DNA of 64,000 bases from Palsa-1392 sp036490335. GTDB taxonomy: Bacteria; Verrucomicrobiota; Verrucomicrobiia; Chthoniobacterales; UBA10450. Of this stretch, positions 1 to 8,953 are shown in pieces; positions within the stretch are counted from its first letter, which is position 1; each line of letters opens with the position of its first letter. A program made the translations under genes and the position numbers. The DNA is taken from contig DASXEB010000023.1 of the NCBI GenBank assembly GCA_036490335.1, forward strand, positions 1 to 64,000. The letters run 5' to 3'. Below the pieces are notes generated by a model. It had not been told where the DNA came from. It did not search any database and was given only the letters and a program-made list of their open reading frames with translations.

Positions 1-683
1 CTCGCTGGTACAACAAAAACACCGGCGAATATCTTGCCCTCGATACCGGTGGCGGCCCAATCGCCCGCCTCTGGTCTACCGCACTCTCTGGTTTAGTCGA
101 CATCGGCTACGTCAAGGCCACTGGCCACAGCGTGAAGATCAATCTACCGAAGACAGCGCTTCTTCCAGAAGCGGAATTCGAATGGAAGATTCCGCAGTGG
201 AGCAATGCCATCGAACGCGACCGTGCTCGCACTTACTTCCAGGCGTACGCCGCTGCTGCCGCGCTGCATTTCGTCGAGCGCGCGCTGAAGGAACTCCACG
301 CGGGCAACACCAAGACGTGGGCGGAATTCAAGGTGCCCGACGAAGCCATAGGCTGCGGCTTCCACGAAGCCGTCCGCGGCGTCCTTTCGCATCACGTGGT
401 CATTCGCGAAGGGAAGATCGCCAACTACCATCCGTATCCGCCAACGCCGTGGAATGCCAGCCCGCGCGATGTCTATGGCACGCCGGGCCCGTACGAAGAT
501 GCCATCCAGAACACACCCATCTTCGAAGAAAACGGTCCCGATAAGTTCAAAGGTATCGACATCATGCGCGCCGTCCGCAGTTTCGATCCGTGCCTGCCGT
601 GCGGCGTGCACATGTATCTCGGCGGCGGCAAACTGCTGAAGCAAATGCACACGCCGACCGCGTTGATGGGTCTCGCGAAGTAG
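1..683 (+). CDS. NiFe-hydrogenase large subunit, C-terminal part (5' cut by window edge)
   Basis: The reading frame is open from base 3 and ends at TAG 681-683, so about 226 C-terminal residues are visible. The C-terminal nickel-binding motif DPCLPCGVHMY starts at base 585; its two cysteines ligate the NiFe(CN)2CO centre. About two dozen residues follow the motif's histidine, which would be the tail removed by a maturation protease. The subunit oxidises or produces H2 in complex with an Fe-S small subunit, which should lie upstream of the window. hyp genes follow directly, so it probably heads or ends the structural part of one operon. The sequence resembles uptake enzymes such as group 1h, but with only the C-terminus visible the subgroup is a guess. 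No endopeptidase gene is seen here. Confidence 0.9.
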   Translation, partial: RWYNKNTGEYLALDTGGGPIARLWSTALSGLVDIGYVKATGHSVKINLPKTALLPEAEFEWKIPQWSNAIERDRARTYFQAYAAAAALHFVERALKELHAGNTKTWAEFKVPDEAIGCGFHEAVRGVLSHHVVIREGKIANYHPYPPTPWNASPRDVYGTPGPYEDAIQNTPIFEENGPDKFKGIDIMRAVRSFDPCLPCGVHMYLGGGKLLKQMHTPTALMGLAK

Positions 684-685
684 CC

Positions 686-1378
686 ATGCCTAACGAAGGC
701 GCGGTGCAGGTGACGCTCGAGGCGTCACCGGACGAAATCTACGACATCGAACTCGAGCACAGTCTGCTCGAGGCAAACGAAAAACTCGCGATCGAAAATC
801 GCGCGCTCCTCGATCGGCACGGCATCACCGCGATCGACTTCATGGGCGCGATCGGCTCCGGCAAGACGACGCTGATCACCAAACTCGTCGAAAAATTAAA
901 AGACAAATTCGGCGTCGCAGTTTTCAACGGCGACGCCACGACGAGCAACGACGCTGACGCCATCGCGAGACAAAACGTGCCCGTCGTCCAGATCGCGACC
1001 ATCAACGGTTGTCATCTCGACGCCAATCTCGTCGGCAAAGGCCTGAAAAAAATCCCGCTCGAAAATCTGAAAATGATTTTCATCGAGAACATCGGCAACC
1101 TGATTTGTCCGGCCGAATTTCCGTTGGGTTCGAAGGCGCGCGTCGTCGTCGTCAGCGTCACCGAAGGTCCTTGGATGGTGCGCAAACATCCGCACATGTT
1201 CCTCGGCGCGCAGGTCGTCGTCATCAACAAGATCGACCTCGCCGAAGCGATGGAAGTGAGCGTCGACCAGTTGATCGCCGATGTTCACGCGCTCAAGCCC
1301 GACATCAAAGTCATCCCGACGAGCTGCAAGCGCGGCACCGGCCCTGACGAAGTCGTCGAAACATTACTCGCCATCTGA
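686..1378 (+). CDS. hypB: Hydrogenase nickel-incorporation GTPase HypB
   Basis: HypB is a GTPase that, with HypA, inserts nickel into the hydrogenase large subunit in the cytoplasm. The 230-residue protein shows a P-loop (GAIGSGKTTL, about residues 55-64), the family motif ENIGNLICPAEF and the guanine-specificity motif NKID. It lacks the His-rich or CxxCGC N-terminal nickel-binding tails of some homologues. I chose ATG 686, two bases after the large-subunit stop; longer in-frame starts would run back into that gene. The start codon lies inside a copy of the window-wide 9-mer, so the protein begins MPNE. hypA follows 12 bp downstream. Confidence 0.93.
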   Translation: MPNEGAVQVTLEASPDEIYDIELEHSLLEANEKLAIENRALLDRHGITAIDFMGAIGSGKTTLITKLVEKLKDKFGVAVFNGDATTSNDADAIARQNVPVVQIATINGCHLDANLVGKGLKKIPLENLKMIFIENIGNLICPAEFPLGSKARVVVVSVTEGPWMVRKHPHMFLGAQVVVINKIDLAEAMEVSVDQLIADVHALKPDIKVIPTSCKRGTGPDEVVETLLAI

Positions 1379-1390
1379 TCGGTCGCGTCA

Positions 1391-1786
1391 ATGCACGAGT
1401 TTTCGATCGCGTCCGGGCTGGTCGAAAAGCTGCTCGATTTTGCCGAAAAAAATCATGACAAAAAAATTGTCGAGGTCCGCATCGCGATCGGTGAGTTCAC
1501 CCAGATCGAAGAAGAGCAATTGAGCTTTTGCTACGAATCGATCATCACTGAAATGCCAATCGCCGGGTCGCGCCTGGTGATCGAGCCCGTTCTCGGCAAG
1601 GTCGCCTGCCCGCATTGTTCCTACGCCGGGCCGCCGAAATACTGGGAAGGCGTTCTCACGGGCGCGCCGGTCGCGACTTTGCAATGTCCAAAATGCGGCA
1701 AGGCCGCGGTCGCGACCGAGGGCGAAGAATGCGCCATCCGTTCCGTTCGCTTCAAGCCTAACGAAATCGCCGGAACCGGCCCGTAG
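1391..1786 (+). CDS. hypA: Hydrogenase maturation nickel chaperone HypA
   Basis: HypA delivers nickel to the large subunit together with HypB. The 131-residue protein begins MHEFSIA; the N-terminal Met-His is the usual nickel ligand of the family. A zinc site is formed by two cysteine pairs, CPHC and CPKC, near residues 75-105. It is slightly longer than typical HypA (about 115 residues) because of a short C-terminal tail. It sits between hypB and hypF with almost no spacing, consistent with one transcript. The 9-mer GCCTAACGA at 1756 encodes the Pro-Asn-Glu near the C-terminus. Confidence 0.93.
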   Translation: MHEFSIASGLVEKLLDFAEKNHDKKIVEVRIAIGEFTQIEEEQLSFCYESIITEMPIAGSRLVIEPVLGKVACPHCSYAGPPKYWEGVLTGAPVATLQCPKCGKAAVATEGEECAIRSVRFKPNEIAGTGP

Positions 1787-1787
1787 A

Positions 1788-4058
1788 GTGACGCGAGCTT
1801 TTGGCCGGTTGCGAATCGCAATCCGCGGCGCCGTTCAGGGTGTCGGCTTTCGACCGTTTGTTTTTCGTCTCGCACAGGAACTGAAGTTGACCGGCTGGGT
1901 CAGCAACTCCGCACAGGGGGTATCGATCGAAATCGAAGGCGAGCCCGAAACGCTCGCTGTTTTTTTGCGTCGCCTGCAAAACGAAAAACCTCCGCGCGCC
2001 ATTTTGCAGAGCTGCGAATCGTCCCATCTCGATCCCGTTGGTTTTCGTGAGTTCGAAATCCGCCAAAGCACCGACCTCGGCGGGAAAAGCGCGCTCATTC
2101 TTCCCGACATCGCGACCTGCGCAGATTGTCTCCGCGAAATCTTTCAGCCTAACGATCGTCGATTTCGCTATCCTTTCACCAATTGCACGAACTGCGGTCC
2201 GCGTTTCTCGATCATCGAGGCGCTGCCCTACGATCGCGCGCACACTTCGATGAAAAAATTCACGATGTGCGCGGAGTGCGCGCGCGAATACGCCGATCCA
2301 AACGATCGTCGATTCCACGCCGAGCCGATCGCGTGTCCGCAGTGTGGTCCGCAACTGCAATTTTGGGATTCGTCAGGCAAAATTCTCGCGCGCGAAGACG
2401 CTGCGCCGCACGCGGCCGCGGCCGAATTGAGCTCCGGAAAAATTATCGCGCTCAAAGGTCTTGGCGGATTCCAACTTTTGGTCGACGCGCGCGACGAAGA
2501 AGCAGTCGTTAGGCTGCGCAAACGAAAACGCCGCGAAGAAAAACCGTTCGCTGTTCTTTTTCCCTCGCTCGCCGCCGCGCAATCTGCCTGCGAGCTTTCC
2601 GAAATCGAAGAGCGCCTGCTCACATCGGTCGAATCGCCGATCGTTTTGGTCCGGCAAAAATCGCTCCTCGCGCCCTCGATCGCGCCGGAAAATCCGAATC
2701 TTGGCGCGATGCTTTCCTGCACTCCGCTGCATCATTGGCTCGCGCGCGAACTGGATTTTCCCGTCGTCGCGACAAGCGGCAACCTGAGCGACGAGCCGAT
2801 TTGCATCGACGAACTCGAAGCGCTCGCGCGTCTGCGCGGGATCGCGGATTTTTTTCTCGTGCACGATCGCCCGATCGTGAGGCACATGGACGATTCGATC
2901 GTGCGGGTGATGGCGAACCGCGAGCTGATCCTGCGTCGTGCGCGCGGTTATGCGCCGCTGCCGGTCACGCTGAGTTCGTTAGGCGGCGGCGAAGCGGAAA
3001 CCATCCTCGCCGTCGGCGCGCATTTGAAAAACACGGTTGCGCTGCGCGTGAACGAAAACGTCTTCGTCAGTCAACACATCGGCGACCTTTCCACCCAACC
3101 CGCGCACGAGGCCTTTGCCCGCGCGGTCGAAGATCTGCCGCGTCTTTACGAGGCGAAACCGCAGATCGTGGCGCACGATTCTCATCCCGATTACCTCTCG
3201 ACGAAGTTCGCCTTGCAGCAGCCGGGCCGTCACGTCGCGGTGCAACATCATTTCGCGCACGTCGCCGCCTGCATGGCCGAGAACGAACTCACGCCGCCTG
3301 CGCTCGGCGTTTCTTGGGACGGCACCGGTTATGGAAACGACGGCACGATCTGGGGCGGCGAATTTCTGCTCGTTAGGCAAAACGGATCCTTCAAACGCGT
3401 CGCGCATTTGCGTCCGTTTCGTCTTCCCGGCGGCGAACGCGCGGTGAAAGAGCCGCGGCGCGCCGCACTCGGCTTGCTGCATGAAATGACGGGAGAAGTT
3501 CTTTGGGAACATTCCGAGTGGTTGAGCACCTTCACTGAAAATGAACGCCAAGTTTTGCGACAGATGCTCGCGAAAAATCTTAACGCGCCGATCACGACCA
3601 GCGCTGGCAGGTTATTCGACGCTGTCGCTGCGCTCATCGGTTTGCGCGCGCGCAGCAGCTTCGAAGGCCAGGCCGCGATGGCGCTCGAATTTGCCGCCGA
3701 TTCCGCCGTTCGCGCGACTTACCCTTTCGAGTTGAGCGCGGCGGATCCGATGGTTGTCGATTGGGCGCCGACTATTCGCGCGCTCCTCGCCGATCTTGAA
3801 AACAGTCTTTCTCCGAAAATCATCTCGGCAAAATTTCACAACGCGCTCGTCGAAATGATTGTCGCGGTCGCGCAAAAATTCGATGAACCGAAAATAATTT
3901 TAAGCGGCGGCTGTTTTCAAAATCGTCTCCTGACCGAGCGCGCGATCGAGCGTTTGCGCGAGGAAAATTTTCGTCCTTACTGGCACCAGCGCGTTCCGCC
4001 TAACGATGGCGGCATTTCGCTCGGACAAATTGCCGTCGCGAGCTGGAGTACGCCTTGA
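1788..4058 (+). CDS. hypF: Carbamoyltransferase HypF
   Basis: HypF converts carbamoyl phosphate into the thiocarboxamide on HypE that becomes the cyanide ligands of the NiFe centre. The 756-residue protein has the expected domain order: acylphosphatase (about 1-90, with RGAVQGVGFRPF), two zinc-finger-like cysteine clusters (CADCLREI/CTNCGPRFS and CAECAREY/CPQCGP, about 105-185), a YrdC-like domain (about 200-390) and a Kae1-like domain with a HHFAHV motif in the second half. The start is GTG 1788, one base after the hypA stop. The length matches the family and nothing looks truncated. It carries four exact copies of the 9-mer in its frame. Confidence 0.95.
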   Translation: MTRAFGRLRIAIRGAVQGVGFRPFVFRLAQELKLTGWVSNSAQGVSIEIEGEPETLAVFLRRLQNEKPPRAILQSCESSHLDPVGFREFEIRQSTDLGGKSALILPDIATCADCLREIFQPNDRRFRYPFTNCTNCGPRFSIIEALPYDRAHTSMKKFTMCAECAREYADPNDRRFHAEPIACPQCGPQLQFWDSSGKILAREDAAPHAAAAELSSGKIIALKGLGGFQLLVDARDEEAVVRLRKRKRREEKPFAVLFPSLAAAQSACELSEIEERLLTSVESPIVLVRQKSLLAPSIAPENPNLGAMLSCTPLHHWLARELDFPVVATSGNLSDEPICIDELEALARLRGIADFFLVHDRPIVRHMDDSIVRVMANRELILRRARGYAPLPVTLSSLGGGEAETILAVGAHLKNTVALRVNENVFVSQHIGDLSTQPAHEAFARAVEDLPRLYEAKPQIVAHDSHPDYLSTKFALQQPGRHVAVQHHFAHVAACMAENELTPPALGVSWDGTGYGNDGTIWGGEFLLVRQNGSFKRVAHLRPFRLPGGERAVKEPRRAALGLLHEMTGEVLWEHSEWLSTFTENERQVLRQMLAKNLNAPITTSAGRLFDAVAALIGLRARSSFEGQAAMALEFAADSAVRATYPFELSAADPMVVDWAPTIRALLADLENSLSPKIISAKFHNALVEMIVAVAQKFDEPKIILSGGCFQNRLLTERAIERLREENFRPYWHQRVPPNDGGISLGQIAVASWSTP

Positions 4059-4273
4059 ATTTGCATTACGCGCGGCTTGTTGAGATCGCGGAAGAGAACG
4101 GCATCCGCATTGGCACGATCGTCGTCGGCGGCGCGAAGAAGAAAGTCGCGCTCGACCTCCTGACAGATGTTGCCTGTGGTGATAGGCTTTTGATCTGCGA
4201 CGGCGTGGCGATCAGCAGGGTCGCGGAGCCGATTGCGCGGGAGAACGATCATGTGTCTGGCGATACCGGGTAA
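4055..4273 (+). CDS. HypC/HupF-like small protein lacking the N-terminal Met-Cys
   Basis: This 72-residue protein starts at TTG 4055, overlapping the hypF stop (TTGA), and runs 23 bp into hypC. Its core (about residues 14-56, with IGTIVVGGAKKKVALDLL and ACGDRLLICDGVAISRV) aligns by eye with the beta-barrel of HypC, which reads MCLAIPGK...VCLEY...GDYVLVHVGFALSKV in the next gene. It lacks the initial MCLAIPG, so the essential cysteine that binds the Fe(CN)2CO unit or the large subunit is absent. Tandem placement suggests duplication of hypC and divergence, perhaps to a partner or scaffold role. Function is unknown; the family call rests on pattern similarity only. Confidence 0.6.
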   Translation: MNLHYARLVEIAEENGIRIGTIVVGGAKKKVALDLLTDVACGDRLLICDGVAISRVAEPIARENDHVSGDTG

Positions 4274-4553
4274 GCTCATCGAGATCAGCACCGACGCGAA
4301 CGGCGTCCGCATGGGCAAGGCGAATTTCGGCGGCATCGTCAAGCAGGTCTGCCTCGAATACACGCCCGAAGTCGGGATGGGCGATTACGTGCTCGTGCAT
4401 GTCGGTTTCGCGCTGAGCAAAGTGGACGAGGAAGAAGCGGCGCGCACTTACAAGGCGCTCGAGCAGATGCAGCAACTCGGCGAGCTCGAGACGCCCGACG
4501 TCGCTGAGGAGGAGACGCTGTTTCCGGAGACGAAGAAAGCGGCCGCCGCGTGA
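4251..4553 (+). CDS. hypC: Hydrogenase maturation chaperone HypC
   Basis: HypC carries the Fe(CN)2CO moiety with HypD and hands it to the large-subunit precursor. The 100-residue protein starts with the canonical MCLAIPGK (catalytic Cys2) and has the GDYVLVHVGFALSKVDEEEA tail typical of the family, then an acidic C-terminal extension of about 25 residues. ATG 4251 was chosen over an upstream in-frame ATG because the conserved N-terminus must begin here; GGGAG lies just upstream. It overlaps the HypC-like paralogue by 23 bp and hypD by GTGA. Confidence 0.94.
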   Translation: MCLAIPGKLIEISTDANGVRMGKANFGGIVKQVCLEYTPEVGMGDYVLVHVGFALSKVDEEEAARTYKALEQMQQLGELETPDVAEEETLFPETKKAAAA

Positions 4554-5674
4554 AATATCTCGACGAGTATCGCGACGAAGCGCTGGCCAAAGGCATCGTC
4601 GAGGAGATTCGCCGCATCGTCACCCGGCCGTGGGTCTTGATGGAAGTGTGCGGCGGGCAGACGCACTCGATCGTCAAATACGGAATCGATCGTTTGTTGC
4701 CTAACGAGATCGAACTCGTGCACGGGCCGGGCTGTCCGGTCTGCGTAACTTCGCTCGAAATGATCGACAAGGCGCTCGAGATCGCGCGCCGGCCCGACGT
4801 TATTTTTTGTTCCTTCGGCGACATGCTGCGCGTGCCCGGCTCCGACACCGACCTGTTGATTTTGAAATCGCGCGGCGCGGATGTGCGCGTGGTTTATTCG
4901 CCGATCGATTGCCTGAAAATCGCGCGCGCGAATCCCGAGAAAAAAGTCGTCTTCTTCGCGATCGGTTTTGAGACGACCGCGCCGGCTAACGCCATGTCCG
5001 TCTGGCAGGCACGCAAACAAGGGATCAAAAATTATTCCATCCTCGTCTCTCATGTTCTCGTGCCGCCCTCGATCTCGTCGATCCTGCAATCGCCGCTCAA
5101 TCGCGTGCAGGGATTTCTCGGACCCGGGCACGTTTGCACCGTCATGGGCTATCGCGAATACGAGCCGCTCTCGGCGCGTTTCCATGTCCCGATTGTCATC
5201 ACCGGTTTTGAGCCGATCGATATTTTGCAGGGCACGCTCATGACTGTGCGCCAACTCGAACAAGGTCGCGCGGAAGTCGAGAATCAGTATCCGCGCGTCG
5301 TCAGTCGCGAGGGAAACAAGGTCGCGCAGGATTTGATCAACCAGGTTTTCGAAGTCGGCGATCGCAAATGGCGCGGCGTCGGTTCGATCCCGAAAAGCGG
5401 CTACAAACTGCGCTACGAATTCCGCGAGTACGACGCCGACCGCATTTTCGACACGCGCGAGATCGATACGAAAGAGCCGGAGATTTGCATCAGCGGACTC
5501 GTTTTGCGCGGGGTGAAAAAGCCGCACGATTGTCCGGCCTTCGGCACGCTCTGCAATCCCGAGCATCCGTTAGGGGCGACCATGGTTTCGGCCGAAGGAG
5601 CCTGCGCCGCCTACTACACCTACGGCCGCCATCTCCAGCCTGACGAAGAGCCGGCGCTGACCGAAGCTCGTTAG
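4550..5674 (+). CDS. hypD: Hydrogenase formation protein HypD
   Basis: HypD is the iron-sulfur scaffold on which Fe(CN)2CO is assembled with HypC and HypE. The 374-residue protein has the conserved motifs CGGQTHSI, HGPGCPVC, GFETTAPANA and GPGHVC, and the C-terminal cysteines (CPAFGTLC) that hold the 4Fe-4S cluster. Start GTG 4550 overlaps the hypC stop (GTGA), indicating translational coupling. The TAG stop at 5672 is inside a TCGTTAGGC copy, and the next gene starts three bases later. Confidence 0.95.
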   Translation: MKYLDEYRDEALAKGIVEEIRRIVTRPWVLMEVCGGQTHSIVKYGIDRLLPNEIELVHGPGCPVCVTSLEMIDKALEIARRPDVIFCSFGDMLRVPGSDTDLLILKSRGADVRVVYSPIDCLKIARANPEKKVVFFAIGFETTAPANAMSVWQARKQGIKNYSILVSHVLVPPSISSILQSPLNRVQGFLGPGHVCTVMGYREYEPLSARFHVPIVITGFEPIDILQGTLMTVRQLEQGRAEVENQYPRVVSREGNKVAQDLINQVFEVGDRKWRGVGSIPKSGYKLRYEFREYDADRIFDTREIDTKEPEICISGLVLRGVKKPHDCPAFGTLCNPEHPLGATMVSAEGACAAYYTYGRHLQPDEEPALTEAR

Positions 5675-5677
5675 GCA

Positions 5678-6304
5678 ATGAGCGTCACGGCCGAAACGAT
5701 TCGGGACCGGTTGAGCGAGCCCTTCCGCGAAAAAGTGCTCCGCAAATGCGGCGAGAGCATGGAGATGAAGGAGAAATTTTTCTCCCAATACGCCGACTCA
5801 CTCGACGAGATGTCGCGCGCGCTCGCGCAACGCTTTGAAAAGGGCGGCCGGCTTTTTGTCATGGGCAACGGCGGCAGTTTGTGCGACGCGCTCCACATCG
5901 CGGTCGAATTTAATCATCCGATCATCGAGAAACGCGTCGCTTTTCCCGCGATCCCGCTCATGACCGATATCGCGACCATGACCGCGATCAGCAACGATCT
6001 CGATTTCACTCGCGTTTATGTGAATCAACTCCGGCTGCAAGCCACGCCCGACGACATCGCGATGGTCTTCAGCACGAGCGGCAAATCGCCCAATCTCATT
6101 TACGCTCTCGAAGCGGCGCGCGAAAAAAAAATGCTCAGCGTCGCCTTTTCCGGAAAGGATGGCGGCCGTTTTCCCGACATCGCCGATTACTGCTTCATCG
6201 TTCCGTCCTACAGCATTCACCGCATTCAGGAAGCGCACGCGACCGCGGTCCACATCATTTGGGATTTGGTGCACATCGCGTTAGGTGCAGAGGATGTTAC
6301 CTGA
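5678..6304 (+). CDS. SIS-domain phosphosugar isomerase, GmhA-like
   Basis: The 208-residue protein has a single SIS domain. The phosphosugar loop motif MGNGGSLCDALHIAVEF lies near residues 62-78 and a second sugar-binding stretch, STSGKSPNLIYAL, near 130. Both are typical of sedoheptulose-7-phosphate isomerase (GmhA), which makes the heptose precursor of LPS. It sits inside the hyp operon between hypD and hypE with three-base spacing. Whether it serves LPS synthesis or a hydrogenase-linked role cannot be told from sequence; the position suggests co-expression with hydrogenase maturation. The C-terminus overlaps the proposed hypE start. Confidence 0.8.
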   Translation: MSVTAETIRDRLSEPFREKVLRKCGESMEMKEKFFSQYADSLDEMSRALAQRFEKGGRLFVMGNGGSLCDALHIAVEFNHPIIEKRVAFPAIPLMTDIATMTAISNDLDFTRVYVNQLRLQATPDDIAMVFSTSGKSPNLIYALEAAREKKMLSVAFSGKDGGRFPDIADYCFIVPSYSIHRIQEAHATAVHIIWDLVHIALGAEDVT

Positions 6305-7373
6305 CGAATCGGCTTCGGCCGCGCCCGAAAGTCTCCTCACCGCCAGTTGCCCGCTGCCCATCACCGATTACAACGAGATCGTCCTCGCGCACGGGAGCGG
6401 CGGGAAGCTGAGCCATCAGCTCATCTCGAAAATCATCGCGCCGCAATTCGCCAACGAGTTGCTCGCGCCGATGCACGACGGCGCCATCTTTTCGTTAGGC
6501 AACGAGCGCGTCGCTTTCAGCACCGATTCGTACGTCGTGAGCCCGATTTTTTTCCCCGGCGGCGATATTGGAAAACTCGCGGTGCACGGTACGGTCAACG
6601 ATCTCGCGATGTGCGGCGCGCGTCCGCTCTATCTCTCCTGTGCTTTCATTCTCGAGGAGGGCGTGCCGATGGAAGATTTCTGGCGCGTCGTGCAATCGAT
6701 GCGCGCGGCTGCGGACGAAGCCGGCGTGCAGCTCGTCACCGGCGACACCAAAGTTGTGGATCGCGGGAAAGCCGATGGAATTTTCATCAACACTGCCGGC
6801 ATCGGCCTCGTGGCGCCGGGCGTCAACATCCAGCCGACGCGAGCGCAAATCGGCGACAAAATTTTGATCAGTGGCCCGATCGCGGTCCACGGCATCGCAA
6901 TCATGTCGGTGCGCGAAGGATTGGAATTCGAAACCGAGATTGCGAGCGACACGGCCGCGCTTCACGGACTCGTTAGGCATGTTCTCGACGCCTGCAAAGA
7001 CGTCCACGTCCTGCGCGATCCGACCCGCGGCGGCGTCACCAGCGTCGTCTCCGAAATCGCGCAGTCGGCCAATGTCGGCGTGCTGCTCGACGAATCGGCC
7101 ATTCCGATCAGCGAGGAGGTCAAAGGCGCGTGCGAAATTCTTGGCCTCGATCCGCTTTATGTCGCGAACGAAGGCAAGCTGATCGCGATCGTTCCGCGCG
7201 GCGATGCCGAAAATGTGCTCGCGGCCATGCGCGGTCACTCGTTAGGCAAGGATGCCGCCATCATCGGCGAGATCGTGGCCGAGCATCGCGGATTCGTCGT
7301 CATGAAAACGCGCGTCGGCGGCATGCGGGCGGTTGACATGCTCTCGGGCGAACAATTGCCGCGGATTTGCTAG
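6285..7373 (+). CDS. hypE: Hydrogenase maturation protein HypE
   Basis: HypE accepts the carbamoyl group from HypF on its C-terminal cysteine and dehydrates it to thiocyanate, giving the CN ligands. The 362-residue protein ends in PRIC, the hallmark carboxy-terminal Cys. It carries the PurM-like ATP-binding motifs HGSGGK near residue 37, FSTDSYVVSP, and DPTRGGVTSV near 245. The start is either GTG 6285 or ATG 6294; both overlap the SIS gene. The stop at 7371-7373 abuts a TCGTTAGGC copy and lies 11 bp from the convergent emrB-like gene. Confidence 0.94.
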   Translation: MQRMLPDESASAAPESLLTASCPLPITDYNEIVLAHGSGGKLSHQLISKIIAPQFANELLAPMHDGAIFSLGNERVAFSTDSYVVSPIFFPGGDIGKLAVHGTVNDLAMCGARPLYLSCAFILEEGVPMEDFWRVVQSMRAAADEAGVQLVTGDTKVVDRGKADGIFINTAGIGLVAPGVNIQPTRAQIGDKILISGPIAVHGIAIMSVREGLEFETEIASDTAALHGLVRHVLDACKDVHVLRDPTRGGVTSVVSEIAQSANVGVLLDESAIPISEEVKGACEILGLDPLYVANEGKLIAIVPRGDAENVLAAMRGHSLGKDAAIIGEIVAEHRGFVVMKTRVGGMRAVDMLSGEQLPRIC

Positions 7374-7384
7374 TCGTTAGGCGA

Positions 7385-8941
7385 TCAGTGCGCGGGCGCG
7401 GCGCCTTTCAGATCCGGCTTTTTGCAGATCCAGACGATCATTCCGCCCAGCGTCAGGCAAATGCCGACGAACATGAAGGCGTCGTTCGTCGCCATGACGT
7501 AGGCATTTTTGCTCATCACGCCTTTGATCGAGGCGTAAGCCTGTTTCATTGCGGTCGCGGGGCCGAAACCTTTCGCGACAAAACTCGCCGCGATCGTGTG
7601 CAGCCGGTTTTGCGTGGCGAGGCTGTAAGCGGTCACCGATTCGCCGATGCGCAGATCGTGAAACTGCTCGCGCCGCGTGATGATCGTCGAGATCAATGCG
7701 ATTCCGACCGAGCCGCCGATGTTGCGCGCGATGTTAAAAATGGCCGAGCCGTCGGCCGACTCTTTAGGCGCGAGCGTTGAGGTGGCGAGCGCGGAGAGCG
7801 GCACGATCGTGAAGGGCTGGCCTAACGACCGGACAATGTTCGGCCAGAAAAAATCCGGGCCGGAATACGCCGGCGACATGCTGATGTTCATGTAGCAACT
7901 GATTCCGAAGACGATGACGCCGAAACAAACGAGCGCGCGCAGGTCGAATCTTTTCATGAGAAAAGGCACGAAGGGAAAGATCAGGAGTTGCGGAAGGCCA
8001 ATCCAGAGCATCGTTAGGCCGGTCTCGTAGGCGTCGTAGCCCTGGACCGATTGAAGGTAGAGCGGGAGCAAATACACGCTGCCGTAAAGTGCGAAGCCCA
8101 TCCCGAAAGTGACGACCGATCCCGCCCAGAGATTGCGATGATGGAGCAGCCGCAGGTTTACGAACGGCTCTTCGCGATACCATTCGATCAGGAAAAAAAT
8201 CGGAATGAACACGGCCGCGAGCGCCGCGCACCAGCAGATAAATGTGCTCCCAAACCAATCCTTGCGCTGCCCTTCCTCGAGCATCGCGATGAGCGAGCCG
8301 AGCCCGATCGCCATCGTGCCGATGCCCCACCAGTCGCCATTTTCGAAAAACGAAAAATCGAACGGCTGCGGATCGATCGCGTAGGCGATCGCGAGCAGCA
8401 TAAGCGCCCCCGGAATCAGGTTGACGTAAAACACCATCGGCCAGCCGAAGCTGTCGGTGAGAAATCCGCCAATTGTCGGGCCGATCGCGGGCGCGAGCGT
8501 CGCCGTCATTCCGAAAAGCGCGAAGCCGATCGGCTGTTTGCTTTTCGGGAGCGTCTGCAACAGCACGGTGAAGCTCATCGGGATCATCACGCCGCCGGTG
8601 AAACCCTGGCCGGCGCGGAGGAAAATCATCGTGGTCAGGTTCGGCGCGATGCCGCAGAGCATCGAAAAACCAAGGAAGAGCACAACGTTGGCCAGCAAAT
8701 ACCAGCGCACGCCGAAAATTTTCGAGAACCACGCCGTCAGCGGAATCGTGACGATTTCGCCAATGAGATAACTGGTCGAAATCCACGAGCCTTCATCGAT
8801 CGTCGCGCCGATTCCGCCGGTGATGTCGCGCAGGGACGAGTTCGTGATCTGGATGTCGAGCACGGCCATGAAAGCGCCGAGCATCGTGCCGAAAACGCCG
8901 ATCCAGCAGCGCAGGCTTACTTTTTCGTCGTCGTTAGGCAT
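7385..8941 (-). CDS. DHA2-family multidrug MFS transporter, EmrB-like
   Basis: The 518-residue integral membrane protein has about 14 hydrophobic segments, as expected for the DHA2 (EmrB/QacA) family of proton-driven drug exporters. The N-terminal helix-1 motif GAFMAVLDIQITNSSL and the later GFALFGMTATLAPAIGPTIGG stretch (motif C) are clear. It is the inner-membrane pump of a tripartite system with the adaptor at 10636-11811 and the outer-membrane channel at 8954-10636. The start codon is in a 9-mer copy (MPND) and is directly preceded by the near-copy GCCTAACAA, so two motif copies overlap at the start. The operon reads channel and adaptor first, pump last. Confidence 0.9.
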   Translation of the reverse strand: MPNDDEKVSLRCWIGVFGTMLGAFMAVLDIQITNSSLRDITGGIGATIDEGSWISTSYLIGEIVTIPLTAWFSKIFGVRWYLLANVVLFLGFSMLCGIAPNLTTMIFLRAGQGFTGGVMIPMSFTVLLQTLPKSKQPIGFALFGMTATLAPAIGPTIGGFLTDSFGWPMVFYVNLIPGALMLLAIAYAIDPQPFDFSFFENGDWWGIGTMAIGLGSLIAMLEEGQRKDWFGSTFICWCAALAAVFIPIFFLIEWYREEPFVNLRLLHHRNLWAGSVVTFGMGFALYGSVYLLPLYLQSVQGYDAYETGLTMLWIGLPQLLIFPFVPFLMKRFDLRALVCFGVIVFGISCYMNISMSPAYSGPDFFWPNIVRSLGQPFTIVPLSALATSTLAPKESADGSAIFNIARNIGGSVGIALISTIITRREQFHDLRIGESVTAYSLATQNRLHTIAASFVAKGFGPATAMKQAYASIKGVMSKNAYVMATNDAFMFVGICLTLGGMIVWICKKPDLKGAAPAH

Positions 8942-8953
8942 TGTTAGGCATGG

